A stretch of DNA of 64,000 nt from Goekera deserti (GCF_010685995.1 NZ_JAAGWK010000015.1:1-64000), one strand, 5' to 3'; positions 1 to 8,988 are shown, counted from the first letter of the stretch. Translations and numbers: made by a program. The notes: generated from the sequence alone by a model not told the origin.

Positions 1-137
1 GCCGCGACCGGGAGCCCGTGCAGCTCGGCGACCAGTTCCCGGCCGTACCGGTCGCGGTCGGCCCTGTGCGGCAGCGCCTGGACGGCCAGTGCGATGCCGG
101 CGCGCGCCACGGCGAGAGGCGCGCGTGGGCGGGTCAT
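1..137 (-). CDS. 5' part of a protein co-transcribed with PadR regulator
   Basis: Only the first 45 codons lie in the window; the gene runs off the left edge. The ATG overlaps the stop of the PadR gene (ATGA), so the two are translationally coupled. The visible N-terminus has a short hydrophobic, alanine-rich stretch followed by a charged segment, RDRYGRELVAEL. Actinobacterial PadR genes are often followed by a membrane protein with such an N-terminus. The function cannot be named from this fragment. Confidence 0.6.
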   Translation of the reverse strand, partial: MTRPRAPLAVARAGIALAVQALPHRADRDRYGRELVAELHGLPVA

Positions 138-457
138 GCCGGCCCCGGCTGCGGGCGCAGCCGTGACGAGGCGGGCGGACGGTAGGCACGCGCCAGGGCG
201 GCCCGGGAAGCCGGCACGCCCTCGCCGGTCAGCGCGTAGTAGCGGCGGGCCGGTCGACCCTGCACCGCGGGGTCGATGTCCTCCCACCGCGACGTGAGCC
301 AACCGTGGCCCTCGAGCCGGGCGAGGATCGGGTGGACCGTGCCGCTGCGCAGGCCGGCCGCCTGGCCGATCTCCCGCCCGTAGCGCTCGCGCCCCGGGTC
401 CTCCAGCAGTGCCTCGAGCACGCGCTGCGTGGTGAGGGTCATCCGGAGTTCGACCAT
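134..457 (-). CDS. PadR-family transcriptional regulator
   Basis: A 107-aa winged-helix DNA-binding protein. The segment TTQRVLEALLEDPGRERYGR followed by IGQAAGLRSGTVHPILARLE is the typical PadR N-terminal domain, and the wing ends in RYYALTGEG. The protein probably represses its own operon with the downstream gene, to which it is coupled by ATGA. The ATG at 457 lies 6 nt after a TAGAGT -10 box (469-464), so the mRNA may be leaderless. An internal ATG five codons later is an alternative start. The ligand is unknown. Confidence 0.88.
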   Translation of the reverse strand: MVELRMTLTTQRVLEALLEDPGRERYGREIGQAAGLRSGTVHPILARLEGHGWLTSRWEDIDPAVQGRPARRYYALTGEGVPASRAALARAYRPPASSRLRPQPGPA

Positions 458-470
458 GCCCTTACTCTAC

Positions 471-830
471 CTAGCTCCAGGTGGAGGACGAGTCGTCCGG
501 ACCGACCCGCCTGGTGTCGGGAGGATGCCTTGAGCGCGGATGCCTTGGACGCGGGGCCGCCTCACTTCCTCCCTCTGCGGGGCTGACCTTGCGAGTCGGC
601 CATCGTGTTCGGTGGCCGACGTCCAGCGGGACAGCGACCTCGTCGGTGCTGTGACTCGGCGGGTCCCACCACTGGTTGGCGGTCTCCCCGCTGACGTCCT
701 GGGGGTCGAACACCCACACCGCCCCGAGCTGGGCGCCGGGGTCCCCGCCCCCGGCACCGGCGGGCACGCGGGCCAGGTGCACCGCGGCGGTCGTCGTGCC
801 GACCACGACCGGTACCGCGCCGACGGGCAT
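471..830 (-). pseudogene. Relic of a VirD4/TraG-like conjugative coupling protein
   Basis: On the minus strand the segment from about 815 to 640 reads VPVVVGTTTAAVHLAR, then GAVWVFDPQDVSGE and WWDPPSHSTDEV. This resembles the region after Walker A in actinobacterial type IV coupling ATPases, where a TSTK-like strand is followed by GPVWVFDPQ and WWDPLSYVTDE. No Walker A lies upstream, the rest of a 500-600 aa ATPase is missing, and the sequence becomes low-complexity after the match. I read it as a decayed fragment of an integrated conjugative element. The identification is from memory of the family. Confidence 0.5.
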
Positions 831-875
831 CCACGTGGCGCTCTACGGTGACGGCTCGACGACGCCGAGTGCCGG

Positions 876-1085
876 ATGCGGGTGGACGCTGTGGAGCGGG
901 ACGAGCGGAACCAGTACTCACCTGCCGGTGAGGTCGATCGGTGGGGTCACCTGGCCGCCGGTGCCGCGAGCGACCACCCGGGGCGGCGTCGGGCGCTGCG
1001 CATGCTGCTGGCGCTGCTCGTCGTCGTCGTCGCCGGGACGGTCCTGGTGTTCCTGCTCGCCGCCGTCGGCGTCCTGCCCGGTTGA
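876..1085 (+). CDS. Possible small membrane protein
   Basis: A 69-aa reading frame with a charged N-terminal half (several Asp, Glu, Arg) and one strongly hydrophobic C-terminal helix rich in Leu and Val, ending GVLPG. It lies alone between the coupling-protein relic and the DUF3105 gene, and no strong ribosome-binding site is seen. It could be a chance frame in decayed DNA. No family is recognised. Confidence 0.3.
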   Translation: MRVDAVERDERNQYSPAGEVDRWGHLAAGAASDHPGRRRALRMLLALLVVVVAGTVLVFLLAAVGVLPG

Positions 1086-1153
1086 GTCCACGACCGGGCC
1101 GGCAGACCCGTCCCGAGGCGGGCGCGCTCACGTCCAGGGCCGGCCGCGGGCCC

Positions 1154-1159
1154 TACGCT
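1154..1159 (+). promoter_or_regulatory. -10 box (TACGCT), leaderless promoter
   Basis: TACGCT fits the actinobacterial TAnnnT -10 pattern and lies exactly 7 nt before the ATG at 1167, so transcription would start at the start codon. No Shine-Dalgarno sequence is needed or seen. Confidence 0.5.
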
Positions 1160-1166
1160 GCCCGGC

Positions 1167-1844
1167 ATGACCAGCAGCGGGGGACGCCGCACGGCAGCAG
1201 GGCGCGGGCGGCGCACGGCACCGACGCAGGTGGTCGCGCCGTCGCGGCCGTGGGGGCTGATCGCGGCCGCCGTGGTGGTTGCGCTGTTCGCCGTCGCGGT
1301 CGTGGGCTACGCCGTCGTCCGCTCGAACCGGGCCGAGGCGGAGAGCGTGACCTCCCCGGACCAGATCCCCGGCGTCGCCGTGTACGAGTACCCGGGCGGC
1401 GCGCACACCGCCGACCCGGTCGGCTACGAGCAGACCCCGCCGGTGGGCGGGGAGCACGACCTGGAGTGGGCCGACTGCACCGGCAGCGTCTACCCCGCAC
1501 CGATCCGGGACGAGAACGCCGTGCACGCCCTGGAGCACGGCGCCGTCTGGATCACCTACGACCCGGACGTCGTCACCGGCGACGACCTGGCCGTGCTGGT
1601 CGAGCTCACCGACGGGGTGTCCGGCACGATGGTCTCGCCGTACCCCGGCCAGGACACGCCGGTGAGCCTGCAGTCGTGGGGCCACCAACTGCGGGTGGAC
1701 GCGGTCGGCGACCCCCGGGTCGAGCAGTTCCTCCAGCTGCTGCGCTACGCCCCGGGGCTGTCTCCCGAGCCCGGCGCGAGCTGTGAGAACCCGCAGTTCC
1801 TCGACGCCCCGCTGCGCCCCGAGGACCCCAGCCGCACCGGCTGA
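1167..1844 (+). CDS. DUF3105 membrane-anchored protein
   Basis: A 225-aa protein. Residues about 30-52 form one transmembrane helix after an Arg-rich cytoplasmic start, and the rest is extracytoplasmic. The DUF3105 signature is clear: a GGAHT-like motif, then PPVGGEHDLEWADC, ENAVHALEHGAVWITY and a MVSPYP-like segment. The conserved His and Cys residues suggest metal binding or a structural role; the family's function is not known. The ATG lies 7 nt after a TACGCT -10 box. It stands alone between unrelated neighbours. Confidence 0.92.
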   Translation: MTSSGGRRTAAGRGRRTAPTQVVAPSRPWGLIAAAVVVALFAVAVVGYAVVRSNRAEAESVTSPDQIPGVAVYEYPGGAHTADPVGYEQTPPVGGEHDLEWADCTGSVYPAPIRDENAVHALEHGAVWITYDPDVVTGDDLAVLVELTDGVSGTMVSPYPGQDTPVSLQSWGHQLRVDAVGDPRVEQFLQLLRYAPGLSPEPGASCENPQFLDAPLRPEDPSRTG

Positions 1845-1902
1845 CGAGCCGGGCCCGGGCAGTGCCCGGTGACGCAGCACCCGAGGGTCTAACGTCCGCC
1901 GC

Positions 1903-2124
1903 ATGTTGCTCGTGTGGGGTGGGATCGGGCTCGTCCTCACGGCGCTGCTGCTCGCGGCCTGGCTGATGGACCGCAGCGTGCGGCGCCGCGGCTCCCAGGT
2001 CACCGGCGGCGGCCGGGTCTGGTTCGACGTCCGGGAGAGCCGGCGCGACGCCGATGTGTCGACGTACGCGCACGGCCGGGACATCTCCTGGAGCAGCTGG
2101 AGCCGGCGCAACCGGGGCAGCTGA
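1903..2124 (+). CDS. Small single-pass membrane protein
   Basis: A 73-aa protein. Residues 1-22 are a hydrophobic helix (GLVLTALLLAAWLMD), followed by a basic stretch (RSVRRRGS) and a hydrophilic tail rich in Arg, Ser and Trp. The ATG sits 7 nt after TAACGT at 1890-1895, which fits a leaderless promoter and supports the start. It follows the DUF3105 gene by 58 nt. No family is recognised. Confidence 0.6.
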   Translation: MLLVWGGIGLVLTALLLAAWLMDRSVRRRGSQVTGGGRVWFDVRESRRDADVSTYAHGRDISWSSWSRRNRGS

Positions 2125-2211
2125 CGCCCAGCACGGCAGCCCCATGAGGCCGGCTCCCGGGACGCCGGGGCACGCCGTCCCTCCCCGCGAGCTGACTGCC
2201 CGCGGCCGGGC

Positions 2212-3285
2212 TCAGTGCAGGTCGCGCCGGGCGAACAGCACCATGCCCGCGCCGATGACCACCGCGGCGACCGCGCCCAGCCAGAGCCCGGCCTGCAGGT
2301 TGCCCAGCACGTACTCGGTGCCCTGCTCGACGGGCAGCCCGCTCCCGTCGAGGGTCCGCTGCGGGATGTACAGCGTCAGACCGTCGGGCACCACCAGGGC
2401 GATGGCGTTGTTCGTCAGCAGCCACGGCTGGGCGTTCGGCAGGAAGATGCGCACCGCCGTCTCGGCGATCGCCACGTACACGAACGCGATCCCCAGCGCG
2501 GCGCCGGTGTTGCGCACCAGGTGGGTCAGCCCGAAGCCGAGCAGCCCGGCCAGCAGCGCCAGCAGCACCCCCCGGCCCTGCAGCGAGAGCAGGCCCGACC
2601 AGAAGTCGTCCGGCAGGCGCGCGCCGTCACCGGCGACGGCGCGCAGCAGTGAAGCCATGGCCAGCCACATGGCCGCGGCGGCCAGCCCGATCAGCAGGGC
2701 CGCACCAACTACGACCAGGGCTTTCGCGCCGAGCACCCGGGTGCGCCGGGTCTCCCAGAACAGCAGGGCCACCATCGAGCGGGTCGACCACTCCGCGCCG
2801 ACGAAGGTGGCACCGATCAGGAACGCCAGCACCGCGGCCGCGGCACCGAAGGCGATGGCGCCGCCCTGTCCCTCGTCGGCGAGGGAGAAGGGGGCGGGTA
2901 TGAGGTAGCTGGCGACCTCGTAGTCCTCCGCGCGCACCTCCTGCCCGCACCCGGAATCCACGGGCACGTCCTCCGGACGGTCGGGACCGGTCAGGCACTC
3001 CTCCCGGTCCCGGTTGGCCTGCTGCACGTCCTGGGCGAGCCGCTGCTCCGCGCGGGCCAGCTCCTCCGGCCCGGCCGAGGAGTACTGGGTGGAGGCGACC
3101 AGCACCGCGGCCAGCCAGCCGAGCACGGCCAGCGCCAGCACCACCTGGATGAAGCGCCGGGAGAGGAAGCGGTGCGCCTCGGCGCGCAGCAGGCCGCTGA
3201 ACCGGCCGGCCGGGACGCTGGCGACGTCGTCCGGGCGACCTCCGCCCTGCGCCCGGACCCCACCCTGCCCGACCGCGGTGCTCAC
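2212..3285 (-). CDS. ABC-2 type transporter permease
   Basis: A 357-aa membrane protein. After a cytoplasmic N-terminus, a first helix (about 50-67) is followed by a large extracytoplasmic loop with several Cys and acidic residues, then five or so helices. The segment TFVGAEWSTRSMVALLFWE is typical of ABC-2 permeases of the YhaP/NatB type. The GTG start overlaps the stop of the ATPase gene (GTGA), so the two form an exporter or regulatory ABC pair. The substrate is unknown. Confidence 0.88.
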   Translation of the reverse strand: MSTAVGQGGVRAQGGGRPDDVASVPAGRFSGLLRAEAHRFLSRRFIQVVLALAVLGWLAAVLVASTQYSSAGPEELARAEQRLAQDVQQANRDREECLTGPDRPEDVPVDSGCGQEVRAEDYEVASYLIPAPFSLADEGQGGAIAFGAAAAVLAFLIGATFVGAEWSTRSMVALLFWETRRTRVLGAKALVVVGAALLIGLAAAAMWLAMASLLRAVAGDGARLPDDFWSGLLSLQGRGVLLALLAGLLGFGLTHLVRNTGAALGIAFVYVAIAETAVRIFLPNAQPWLLTNNAIALVVPDGLTLYIPQRTLDGSGLPVEQGTEYVLGNLQAGLWLGAVAAVVIGAGMVLFARRDLH

Positions 3286-4196
3286 ACCGGCTCCGCGGTG
3301 ATGGCGAGGAAGGCGCTCTCCAGGTCGGCGGCCACGGGGGTGAGCTCCTCCAGGTAGTGGCCGTGCTCGGCGAGCACGCGGGTCACCTCACCGGGCGCGG
3401 TGACGGCGTGCACGACCAGTCCCGCCTCGGCCGGGCTGACGGCCCAGCCTGAGGCCTGCAACACCGCGGCGGCCTCGGCCGGGGCGGGCACCCGGATCCG
3501 GACGTCGCCGGAGGACCGGCCGGCGAGCACCTCGCGCACCGGCCCGGCCGCGACGCAGCGCCCCCGGGCCAGGATCGCGACCCGGTCGCAGACCTGCTCG
3601 ATCTCGGCCAGCAGGTGCGAGGACAGCAGCACCGTCGTCGAGCCGCTGCTGCCCAGCCGGCGGATCAGCTCGCGGACGTCCCGGATGCCGGCCGGGTCCA
3701 GGCCGTTGCTCGGCTCGTCCAGCACCAGCAGCCGCGGCGACTTCAGCAGCGCCGCGGCGATGCCGAGGCGCTGCTTCATCCCCAGCGAGTAGCCCTTGAA
3801 GCGGTCGTCGGCCCGGTCGGTCAGCTCGACCGTCTCCAGCACCTCCTCGACCCGGGTGCGGGGCAGCCCGGCGACCTCGGCCAGCAGCTGCAGGTTGCGC
3901 CGCCCGCTGAAGCCGGGGAAGAACAGCGGCGTCTCGACGAGTGCGCCCACCGACCCGATGACCTGCGGCAGGTCACCGGGGACGGGGCGGTCCAGCAGGC
4001 GCACCTCGCCGGCGTCGGGCCGGATCAGGCCCAGCAGCACGCGGATGCTGGTGGTCTTCCCCGACCCGTTCGGCCCGAGGAACCCCTGCACCCCGCCGTG
4101 CTCGACCACCAGGTCCAGGGCGTCCAGTGCCTGCTGCGGCGGCCGGCCGCGCCGCCGGTAGCTCTTCGACACGCCCCGCATCTCGACGGCTGGCAC
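3282..4196 (-). CDS. ABC transporter ATP-binding protein
   Basis: A 304-aa ATPase. Walker A is GPNGSGKTT near residue 44, the signature is YSLGMKQRLGIA, Walker B is RLLVLDEPSNGLDP, and the switch His follows in LLSSHLL. The C-terminal 80 residues are an accessory domain ending in FLAITAEPV. The GTG at 4196 starts just before the domain; an ATG five codons later is possible. It partners the permease at 2212-3285. The subfamily resembles the CcmA/NatA exporters used for lipids, peptides or antibiotics. Confidence 0.92.
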   Translation of the reverse strand: MPAVEMRGVSKSYRRRGRPPQQALDALDLVVEHGGVQGFLGPNGSGKTTSIRVLLGLIRPDAGEVRLLDRPVPGDLPQVIGSVGALVETPLFFPGFSGRRNLQLLAEVAGLPRTRVEEVLETVELTDRADDRFKGYSLGMKQRLGIAAALLKSPRLLVLDEPSNGLDPAGIRDVRELIRRLGSSGSTTVLLSSHLLAEIEQVCDRVAILARGRCVAAGPVREVLAGRSSGDVRIRVPAPAEAAAVLQASGWAVSPAEAGLVVHAVTAPGEVTRVLAEHGHYLEELTPVAADLESAFLAITAEPV

Positions 4197-4251
4197 GTGG
4201 TCTCCCGACGGTCGGCGGACAGGGCCGGCACAGCCTGGCAGAGGTCGCCGT

Positions 4252-4286
4252 ACCCGGGCCAGAGGCCACGCGGCGCGTGCCCGGGT
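4252..4286 (-). terminator. Possible terminator of the glycosyltransferase gene
   Basis: An 8-bp perfect inverted repeat, ACCCGGGC and GCCCGGGT, with a 19-nt loop, begins at the stop codon of the GT2 gene. No clear T-run follows, as is common in actinobacteria. Confidence 0.4.
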
Positions 4287-5764
4287 CAGACCCGGAAGCC
4301 GCGCTGCCGGCGCACCAGCTTCTTCAGCATGAACAGGGTCTGGATGACCGTGATGAGGTACAGCACCGGCCAGCCGATCGACAGGATGGCGGACTGGATC
4401 TGCACGCTCTGCTGGCTCCAGGCGAAGATCAGCACCAGGAACGTGGCGAGGGCGCAGATCGCCGGGAAGACGTACGCCGAACCCCGGCCGCGCTCGGCTG
4501 CGGCCTGGGCGGCCCAGTTGTCCTTCTCCACCCGCGCGAAGAACTGCACCCACGCCGACACGAAGTGGCCCATCCGGATCCACATGTACAGCTCCGCCGG
4601 CGCGATGAGGACGGCGTAGAGCAGGTCCGAGGCGCTCGTGTCGTGCATCGAGGCGGCGATCCGGGCGTTGAGCAGCATGGCGACCGCCGGTGGGATGAGC
4701 CACACCGGGTTGAACACGAAGGCGTCGATCGACAGGGCTGCCGCCAGCAGCAGCAGGAACGCCATGCGGGTCGCGATGTTGAAGACCATCGAGATGTTCT
4801 CGTACCAGCGCAGCCGCAGGTTCGGGTGCATCGGCTGGCCCTTGTTGTCGCCCCGCTGCCCGGGCCACATGAGGTCGATGCCGCCGAAGTTCCACTTCAC
4901 CTGCTGGCCGTGCAGCGCGCGCAGGTCCAGCATCGGCCCCACGAACGCGCGCGCCCGCGCGCTGATCTTGGTGCTGAACCCGGCGTCCTTGATCTGGAGG
5001 GAGAGCTTGGAGTCCTCCACCTCGGAGTCGCGGACCCAGGGCGCGGTCTGGTGGTTGCGGTACATCACCGTCTCCAGGGCGCGGACGCTGAACAGGCTGC
5101 ACTGCCCCCCGAGCACCGCCATGTTCCGGCCGCGGACCAGGTTGTCCATGTTGAACCCGGCGAACTGGGCGCGCTGCCCGGCCACCAGGAAGCGGGCCAG
5201 CATGCCCTTCACGATGCTCTTGTCGAAGGTGTAGATGGCCGACAGCCCGCCGATGCGCGGGTCGGTGACCATCTCGTTCTCCAGCCACTCCACGCAGCGC
5301 CGGTCCAGGGTGGTGTCGCCGTCGACGCCCAGGATGTAGTCCGACCCGCGGCTGAGGTGGTAGCCGATGTTGAGCGCGCCGACCTTCTTGTCCGGGTTCA
5401 CCCCGATGTCGTGCACGTGCACGACGGTGCGGAACACGTGCCCCTTCACGGTGCGCTCGTGCGGGCCCTCGAAGCCCCGGGCGATCTCGATCGTGTCGTC
5501 GTCGGTGTTGTTGACGATGACGTGGATCTGGTCCGGCAGCCGGGTCTGGGCCAGCAGCGAGGTCAGCACGGCCGCGATCGTGTCCTGCTCGTTGTACGCC
5601 GGGATGATGCAGCTGATCGTCGCGGTGCGCTGGGCCTGGTAGGCCTGAGCCTGCGCGAGGGAGTCCGGCAGCAACGAGGTGACGGTGGGTACGGCGCCAC
5701 GGGCGACCAGCTGGACGCGGTCGGTGGAACGGCGCAGGCCGGGGACGACGAGGTCGGTGGTCAC
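4286..5764 (-). CDS. Membrane glycosyltransferase, family GT2
   Basis: A 492-aa processive-type GT2 enzyme. The cytoplasmic catalytic domain begins with TISCIIPAYNEQDTIAAVL. It shows KKVGALNIG, the DxD site as VDGDTTLDRR, VLGGQCSLFS, and the acceptor/base motif as SEVEDSKLSLQI. Several C-terminal helices follow, starting near FLLLLAAALSI, with more in the last 100 residues. This layout is shared with hyaluronan, cellulose and poly-GlcNAc synthases; the polymer cannot be told from sequence. The GTG start overlaps the stop of the lipoprotein gene (GTGA), so both may act in assembly of one surface polysaccharide. Confidence 0.9.
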   Translation of the reverse strand: MTTDLVVPGLRRSTDRVQLVARGAVPTVTSLLPDSLAQAQAYQAQRTATISCIIPAYNEQDTIAAVLTSLLAQTRLPDQIHVIVNNTDDDTIEIARGFEGPHERTVKGHVFRTVVHVHDIGVNPDKKVGALNIGYHLSRGSDYILGVDGDTTLDRRCVEWLENEMVTDPRIGGLSAIYTFDKSIVKGMLARFLVAGQRAQFAGFNMDNLVRGRNMAVLGGQCSLFSVRALETVMYRNHQTAPWVRDSEVEDSKLSLQIKDAGFSTKISARARAFVGPMLDLRALHGQQVKWNFGGIDLMWPGQRGDNKGQPMHPNLRLRWYENISMVFNIATRMAFLLLLAAALSIDAFVFNPVWLIPPAVAMLLNARIAASMHDTSASDLLYAVLIAPAELYMWIRMGHFVSAWVQFFARVEKDNWAAQAAAERGRGSAYVFPAICALATFLVLIFAWSQQSVQIQSAILSIGWPVLYLITVIQTLFMLKKLVRRQRGFRV

Positions 5765-6411
5765 GAGGCGGTCTCCTGGACGAGCGGCAGGGTGAGGGTG
5801 TCCAGGACGGTCTGCCGGTAGGACGAGGTGCCCTTGGCCGTCGTGGCCACCAGCAGGTCGAACTGGACGTAGAGGGTGAGCGACGACGCGGTGGCGGCCG
5901 ACGGCGTCAGGGTCAGGGCGGTCGAGTAGCTGAACGGCGGTGCCAGGGCGAAGGAGCCCTTGTCCTCCAGCGCGACGCTGCGCGTGACCCCGTCGTCGGA
6001 GGTGGCGACGAAGCGGGTCACGTCGATCGGGATGTCGTCGTCCCCGCCCTCGATGTGCGCCGACAGCTGGATGATCTTCGTGTCGGCGGCCGCCCAGGTG
6101 GTCGGGTCCTGGGTGGTCCAGTAGTCGATGACCAGGCTGCGGTCCCCGGCAGCGAGCTGGTGGGTGATCGAGCCGGTGTCCAGGTCCCCGGGTGGGCGGA
6201 CCGGCTCCTGCGCCGTCGGCGCAGCCGTGGCCGCGACGACGGCCCGGCTCGGCGCGGCGGCCGTCGCGGTCGGGCTGGCCGATGCCGACGACGGCGTCTG
6301 CATGGGGCTCATGCTCACGTCGGGCAGCTCGCACCCGCTGAGCAGGACGGCCGCGCCGATCGCGAGGCCGTACGCCCGGGCCCGGCGGGTGGGGGATGGT
6401 CGTGCCGACAC
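5761..6411 (-). CDS. Putative lipoprotein coupled to GT2 glycosyltransferase
   Basis: A 216-aa exported lipoprotein. The GTG at 6411 follows a GGGAG ribosome-binding site. The N-terminus is basic (SPTRRARAYG), then hydrophobic, ending in the lipobox LLSGC. A Ser/Ala/Thr/Pro-rich linker of about 60 residues precedes a C-terminal domain with alternating hydrophobic residues that looks all-beta. No known family is recognised. Translational coupling to the downstream membrane glycosyltransferase suggests a role in polysaccharide export or anchoring. Confidence 0.75.
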   Translation of the reverse strand: MSARPSPTRRARAYGLAIGAAVLLSGCELPDVSMSPMQTPSSASASPTATAAAPSRAVVAATAAPTAQEPVRPPGDLDTGSITHQLAAGDRSLVIDYWTTQDPTTWAAADTKIIQLSAHIEGGDDDIPIDVTRFVATSDDGVTRSVALEDKGSFALAPPFSYSTALTLTPSAATASSLTLYVQFDLLVATTAKGTSSYRQTVLDTLTLPLVQETAS

Positions 6412-6650
6412 GGCGGCGTACTCCCGGTGATCGCTGGAAGCGGAGGACGACGCTGTGCTCCGTGAGCGCGGCGGCGCTCGCGGTCGCTCTCTGTCAGCGA
6501 CCGGACTGAGGTTAGGAAGACCCGGCTCGACAGCACATCCCCCTGTCACCCGTGCGGAGGAGCGGCACGTCCACGCGCGGCAGCTGCCCGTGCAGCAGAC
6601 TGCTGCCGGGCATACCGCCCCGGCTCGGAACCCGACGGAGGAGCACCACG

Positions 6651-7202
6651 ATGGGCATGATCAAGGTGCACGAGTTCACCACGCTGGACGGCGTCGTCGA
6701 CGCCCCGATGTGGACGATGGACTACGAGTTCAGCGACGAGTTCTCGGACGCGATCGGGCAGATCACCGGAACCTGCAGCGGCGTGCTGCTCGGCCGCACC
6801 ACCTACGAGATGTTCGCCCCCGCCTGGTCCTCGCGGACCGTGGAGGACGACCCGGGCGCACCGTTCTTCAACGACAGCCCGAAGTACGTCGTCTCCGGCA
6901 CGCTGGAGCACGCCGACTGGAACAACTCCACGGTGATCGGCAGCTACGACGCCGACCGGATCCGCGAGCTCAAGGCCCAGCAGTCCGGCGACCTCTACGT
7001 CAGCGGCAGCGCCACCCTGGTGCGGGCCCTGCTGGCCGACGGCCTGGTCGACGAGCTGCACCTGCTGGTCTACCCGGTCGCCGTCGGCACCGGCATCCGG
7101 CTGTTCCCCGAGGGCGGCCCGCGGACCCCGATGACGCTGCTGGGCAGCCGCGGGTTCGCCAACGGCGTGGCCCAGCTGACCTACGGCCCGGCCACCGCCT
7201 GA
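6651..7202 (+). CDS. Dihydrofolate reductase-family (RibD C-terminal) protein
   Basis: A 183-aa single-domain protein of the RibD C-terminal/DHFR-like fold. It begins IKVHEFTTLDGVVDAP, followed by the cofactor motif GVLLGRTTYEMF, then DLYVSGSATLVRALLADGLV and DELHLLVYPVAVGTG, all typical of actinobacterial DHFR-like reductases. NADPH is the expected cofactor; the substrate is unknown. The ATG at 6651 follows GGAGGAG. It is divergent from the lipoprotein/GT2 pair across about 240 nt in which no clear operator was found. Confidence 0.92.
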   Translation: MGMIKVHEFTTLDGVVDAPMWTMDYEFSDEFSDAIGQITGTCSGVLLGRTTYEMFAPAWSSRTVEDDPGAPFFNDSPKYVVSGTLEHADWNNSTVIGSYDADRIRELKAQQSGDLYVSGSATLVRALLADGLVDELHLLVYPVAVGTGIRLFPEGGPRTPMTLLGSRGFANGVAQLTYGPATA

Positions 7203-7221
7203 CCCTCCCCGCGGAGCGGCC

Positions 7222-7400
7222 TTTTCCGCGGAAGTGGCCGGATGGGGCGGCCCTTTCCACGGAAGTGGCCGGATGGGGCGGCCCTTTCCGCGGAAGTGGC
7301 CGTGCGGGAGGCGGTCGTGTGCGCGGAAGTGGCCGTGCGGGAGGCGGCCGTGTGCGGGGAAGTGGCTGCGCGGGGCGGCCGTTCCCGCCGGAGTGTCGGG
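7222..7400. repeat. Tandem array of a 30-33 bp palindrome-bearing repeat
   Basis: The core GAAGTGGC recurs at 7232, 7262, 7293, 7326 and 7359, with spacings of 30, 31, 33 and 33 nt. The first and third copies carry the perfect palindrome TTCCGCGGAA just before the core; the second has a single change (TTCCACGGAA), and later copies drift to GCGCGGAA and CGGGGAA. GGCGG stretches separate the cores. The array fills the gap between the convergent RibD-type gene and selO. It could act as a bidirectional terminator, a protein-binding array or a family of interspersed repeats. Confidence 0.8.
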
Positions 7401-7413
7401 CGGGCCGGGCGGG

Positions 7414-8877
7414 TCAGGTGCCGCAGAAGGTCTGGTAGGCGCCGAAGTCCTGCGGGGCCGGGGCGGCGTACCGCTCCAGACCGGGCCGCGCCTGGAACGG
7501 TGCGCTCACCGCGTCCACCAGCCGGTGCAGCGGCGCCAGGTCGCCCCCGGTCGCGGCGTCCAGCGCCTCCTCGACCAGGTGGTTGCGCGGCACGTACACC
7601 GGGTTGACCCGGTCCATCGCGTCGGGGTCCGGGGACAGGGCACGCCAGCGATCCAGCCAGGCGTCGACGCCGGCCAGGTCCAGGAACAGCAGCCGCACCG
7701 GCTCGGCGTCGCCCCGGGCCGCGCGGGCCAGCGCCCGGTAGAACGACGTGTGGTCGACGTGGTCCTGCTGCAGCAGCGCCAGCAGGTCCACGAACAGCGG
7801 GGCCGGCTCGGCGTCGTCGGCGGCGTCGGGCAGTCCGAGCTTGGCGCGCATGCCCGCGGCCCAGGCCGCGTTGTACAGCGGCCGGAACGTGCCCAGGGCC
7901 TGCACCGCCAGCTCGACGGCGGCGTCCTGCTCCTCGTGCAGCAGCGGCAGCAGCGCCTCCGCCAGCCGGGCGAGGTCCCACTCGGCCACGACCGGCTGGT
8001 TGCCGTAGGCGTAGCGGCCGCCGTGGTCGATGGAGCTGTAGACCGTCGCCGGGTCGAAGGCCTCCATGAAGGCGCACGGCCCGTAGTCGATGGTCTCCCC
8101 GGAGATCGTCATGTTGTCGGTGTTCATCACCCCGTGCACGAAGCCGACCAGCATCCAGCGCGCCACCAGCGCGGCCTGCGCGGCCACGACGGACTCGAAC
8201 AAGGCCAGGTACGGCTGGTCGGCCTCGGCGGCGGCGGGGTGGTGCCGGGCGATCGCGTGGTCGGCCAGCCTGCGCAGCAGGTCGGTGTCGTCGGTGGCCC
8301 GGGCGTAGGAGAAGCTGCCGACCCGCAGATGGCTGCTGGCCACCCGGGTCAGCACCGCACCCGGCAGCGGCGTCTCCCGGCGGACGGTGCGCCCGGTCGC
8401 GGTCACGGCCAGCGCCCGCGTGGTGGGGATGCCCAGTCCGTGCATCGCCCGGCTGACCACGTACTCGCGCAGCATCGGGCCGACCGCGGCCAGGCCGTCG
8501 CCGCCGCGGGCGAACGGGGTGCGCCCGGAGCCCTTGAGGTGCAGGTCGACCAGCCGGCCGCCGGTGTCGGTCAGCTCGCCCAGCAGCAGCGCGCGGCCGT
8601 CGCCCAGGCGCGGGGTGTAGCCGCCGAACTGGTGCCCGGCGTACGCCTGCGCCACGGGGGTTGCGCCCTCGGGCACGTCCACGCCCACCAGGAACCGCAG
8701 GCCCTCGGGGCTGCGCAGCCATGCCGGGTCCAGGCCCAGCTCGCCTGCCAGCTGCTCGTCGAGCAGTAGCAGTCGGGGCTCGGGGGCCTGCTCGGCGCGC
8801 CAGGGCAGCGCCATCTCGGGCAGCTCGCGGGCGAACCGGGAGTCGAGGGTGACGGTCGGGGGCAGGGCGACACTCAC
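7414..8877 (-). CDS. selO: SelO/YdiU family protein AMPylase
   Basis: A 487-aa pseudokinase-fold enzyme. SelO proteins transfer AMP from ATP to Ser, Thr or Tyr of target proteins, with roles in redox homeostasis. Recognisable segments are [55 protein letters not shown], a [12 protein letters not shown] segment and [15 protein letters not shown]. The C-terminus is YQTFCGT: the Cys is third from the end, where animal SelO has selenocysteine. The GTG at 8877 is chosen because a TACGCT -10 box lies 6 nt upstream (leaderless); upstream codons lack homology. Confidence 0.95.
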   Translation of the reverse strand: MSVALPPTVTLDSRFARELPEMALPWRAEQAPEPRLLLLDEQLAGELGLDPAWLRSPEGLRFLVGVDVPEGATPVAQAYAGHQFGGYTPRLGDGRALLLGELTDTGGRLVDLHLKGSGRTPFARGGDGLAAVGPMLREYVVSRAMHGLGIPTTRALAVTATGRTVRRETPLPGAVLTRVASSHLRVGSFSYARATDDTDLLRRLADHAIARHHPAAAEADQPYLALFESVVAAQAALVARWMLVGFVHGVMNTDNMTISGETIDYGPCAFMEAFDPATVYSSIDHGGRYAYGNQPVVAEWDLARLAEALLPLLHEEQDAAVELAVQALGTFRPLYNAAWAAGMRAKLGLPDAADDAEPAPLFVDLLALLQQDHVDHTSFYRALARAARGDAEPVRLLFLDLAGVDAWLDRWRALSPDPDAMDRVNPVYVPRNHLVEEALDAATGGDLAPLHRLVDAVSAPFQARPGLERYAAPAPQDFGAYQTFCGT

Positions 8878-8988
8878 CCGCCGAGCGTACGGCGGCCGGC
8901 GGGCTCCGGCGCCCCGTCGGCCTAGCACCCGCGGTGCCGGGGCGGGGCGGACGCGAGCTCCGTCACCCGACGAAACGCCGGACGCCGA

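Noticed and set aside
876-1166. Toxin-antitoxin or phage gene near the coupling-protein relic
   Set aside because: Only one short frame with a membrane helix is present and no recognisable toxin, integrase or att repeat was found.
7222-7400. CRISPR array
   Set aside because: The copies are contiguous with 30-33 nt periods and no unique spacers; no cas gene is nearby.
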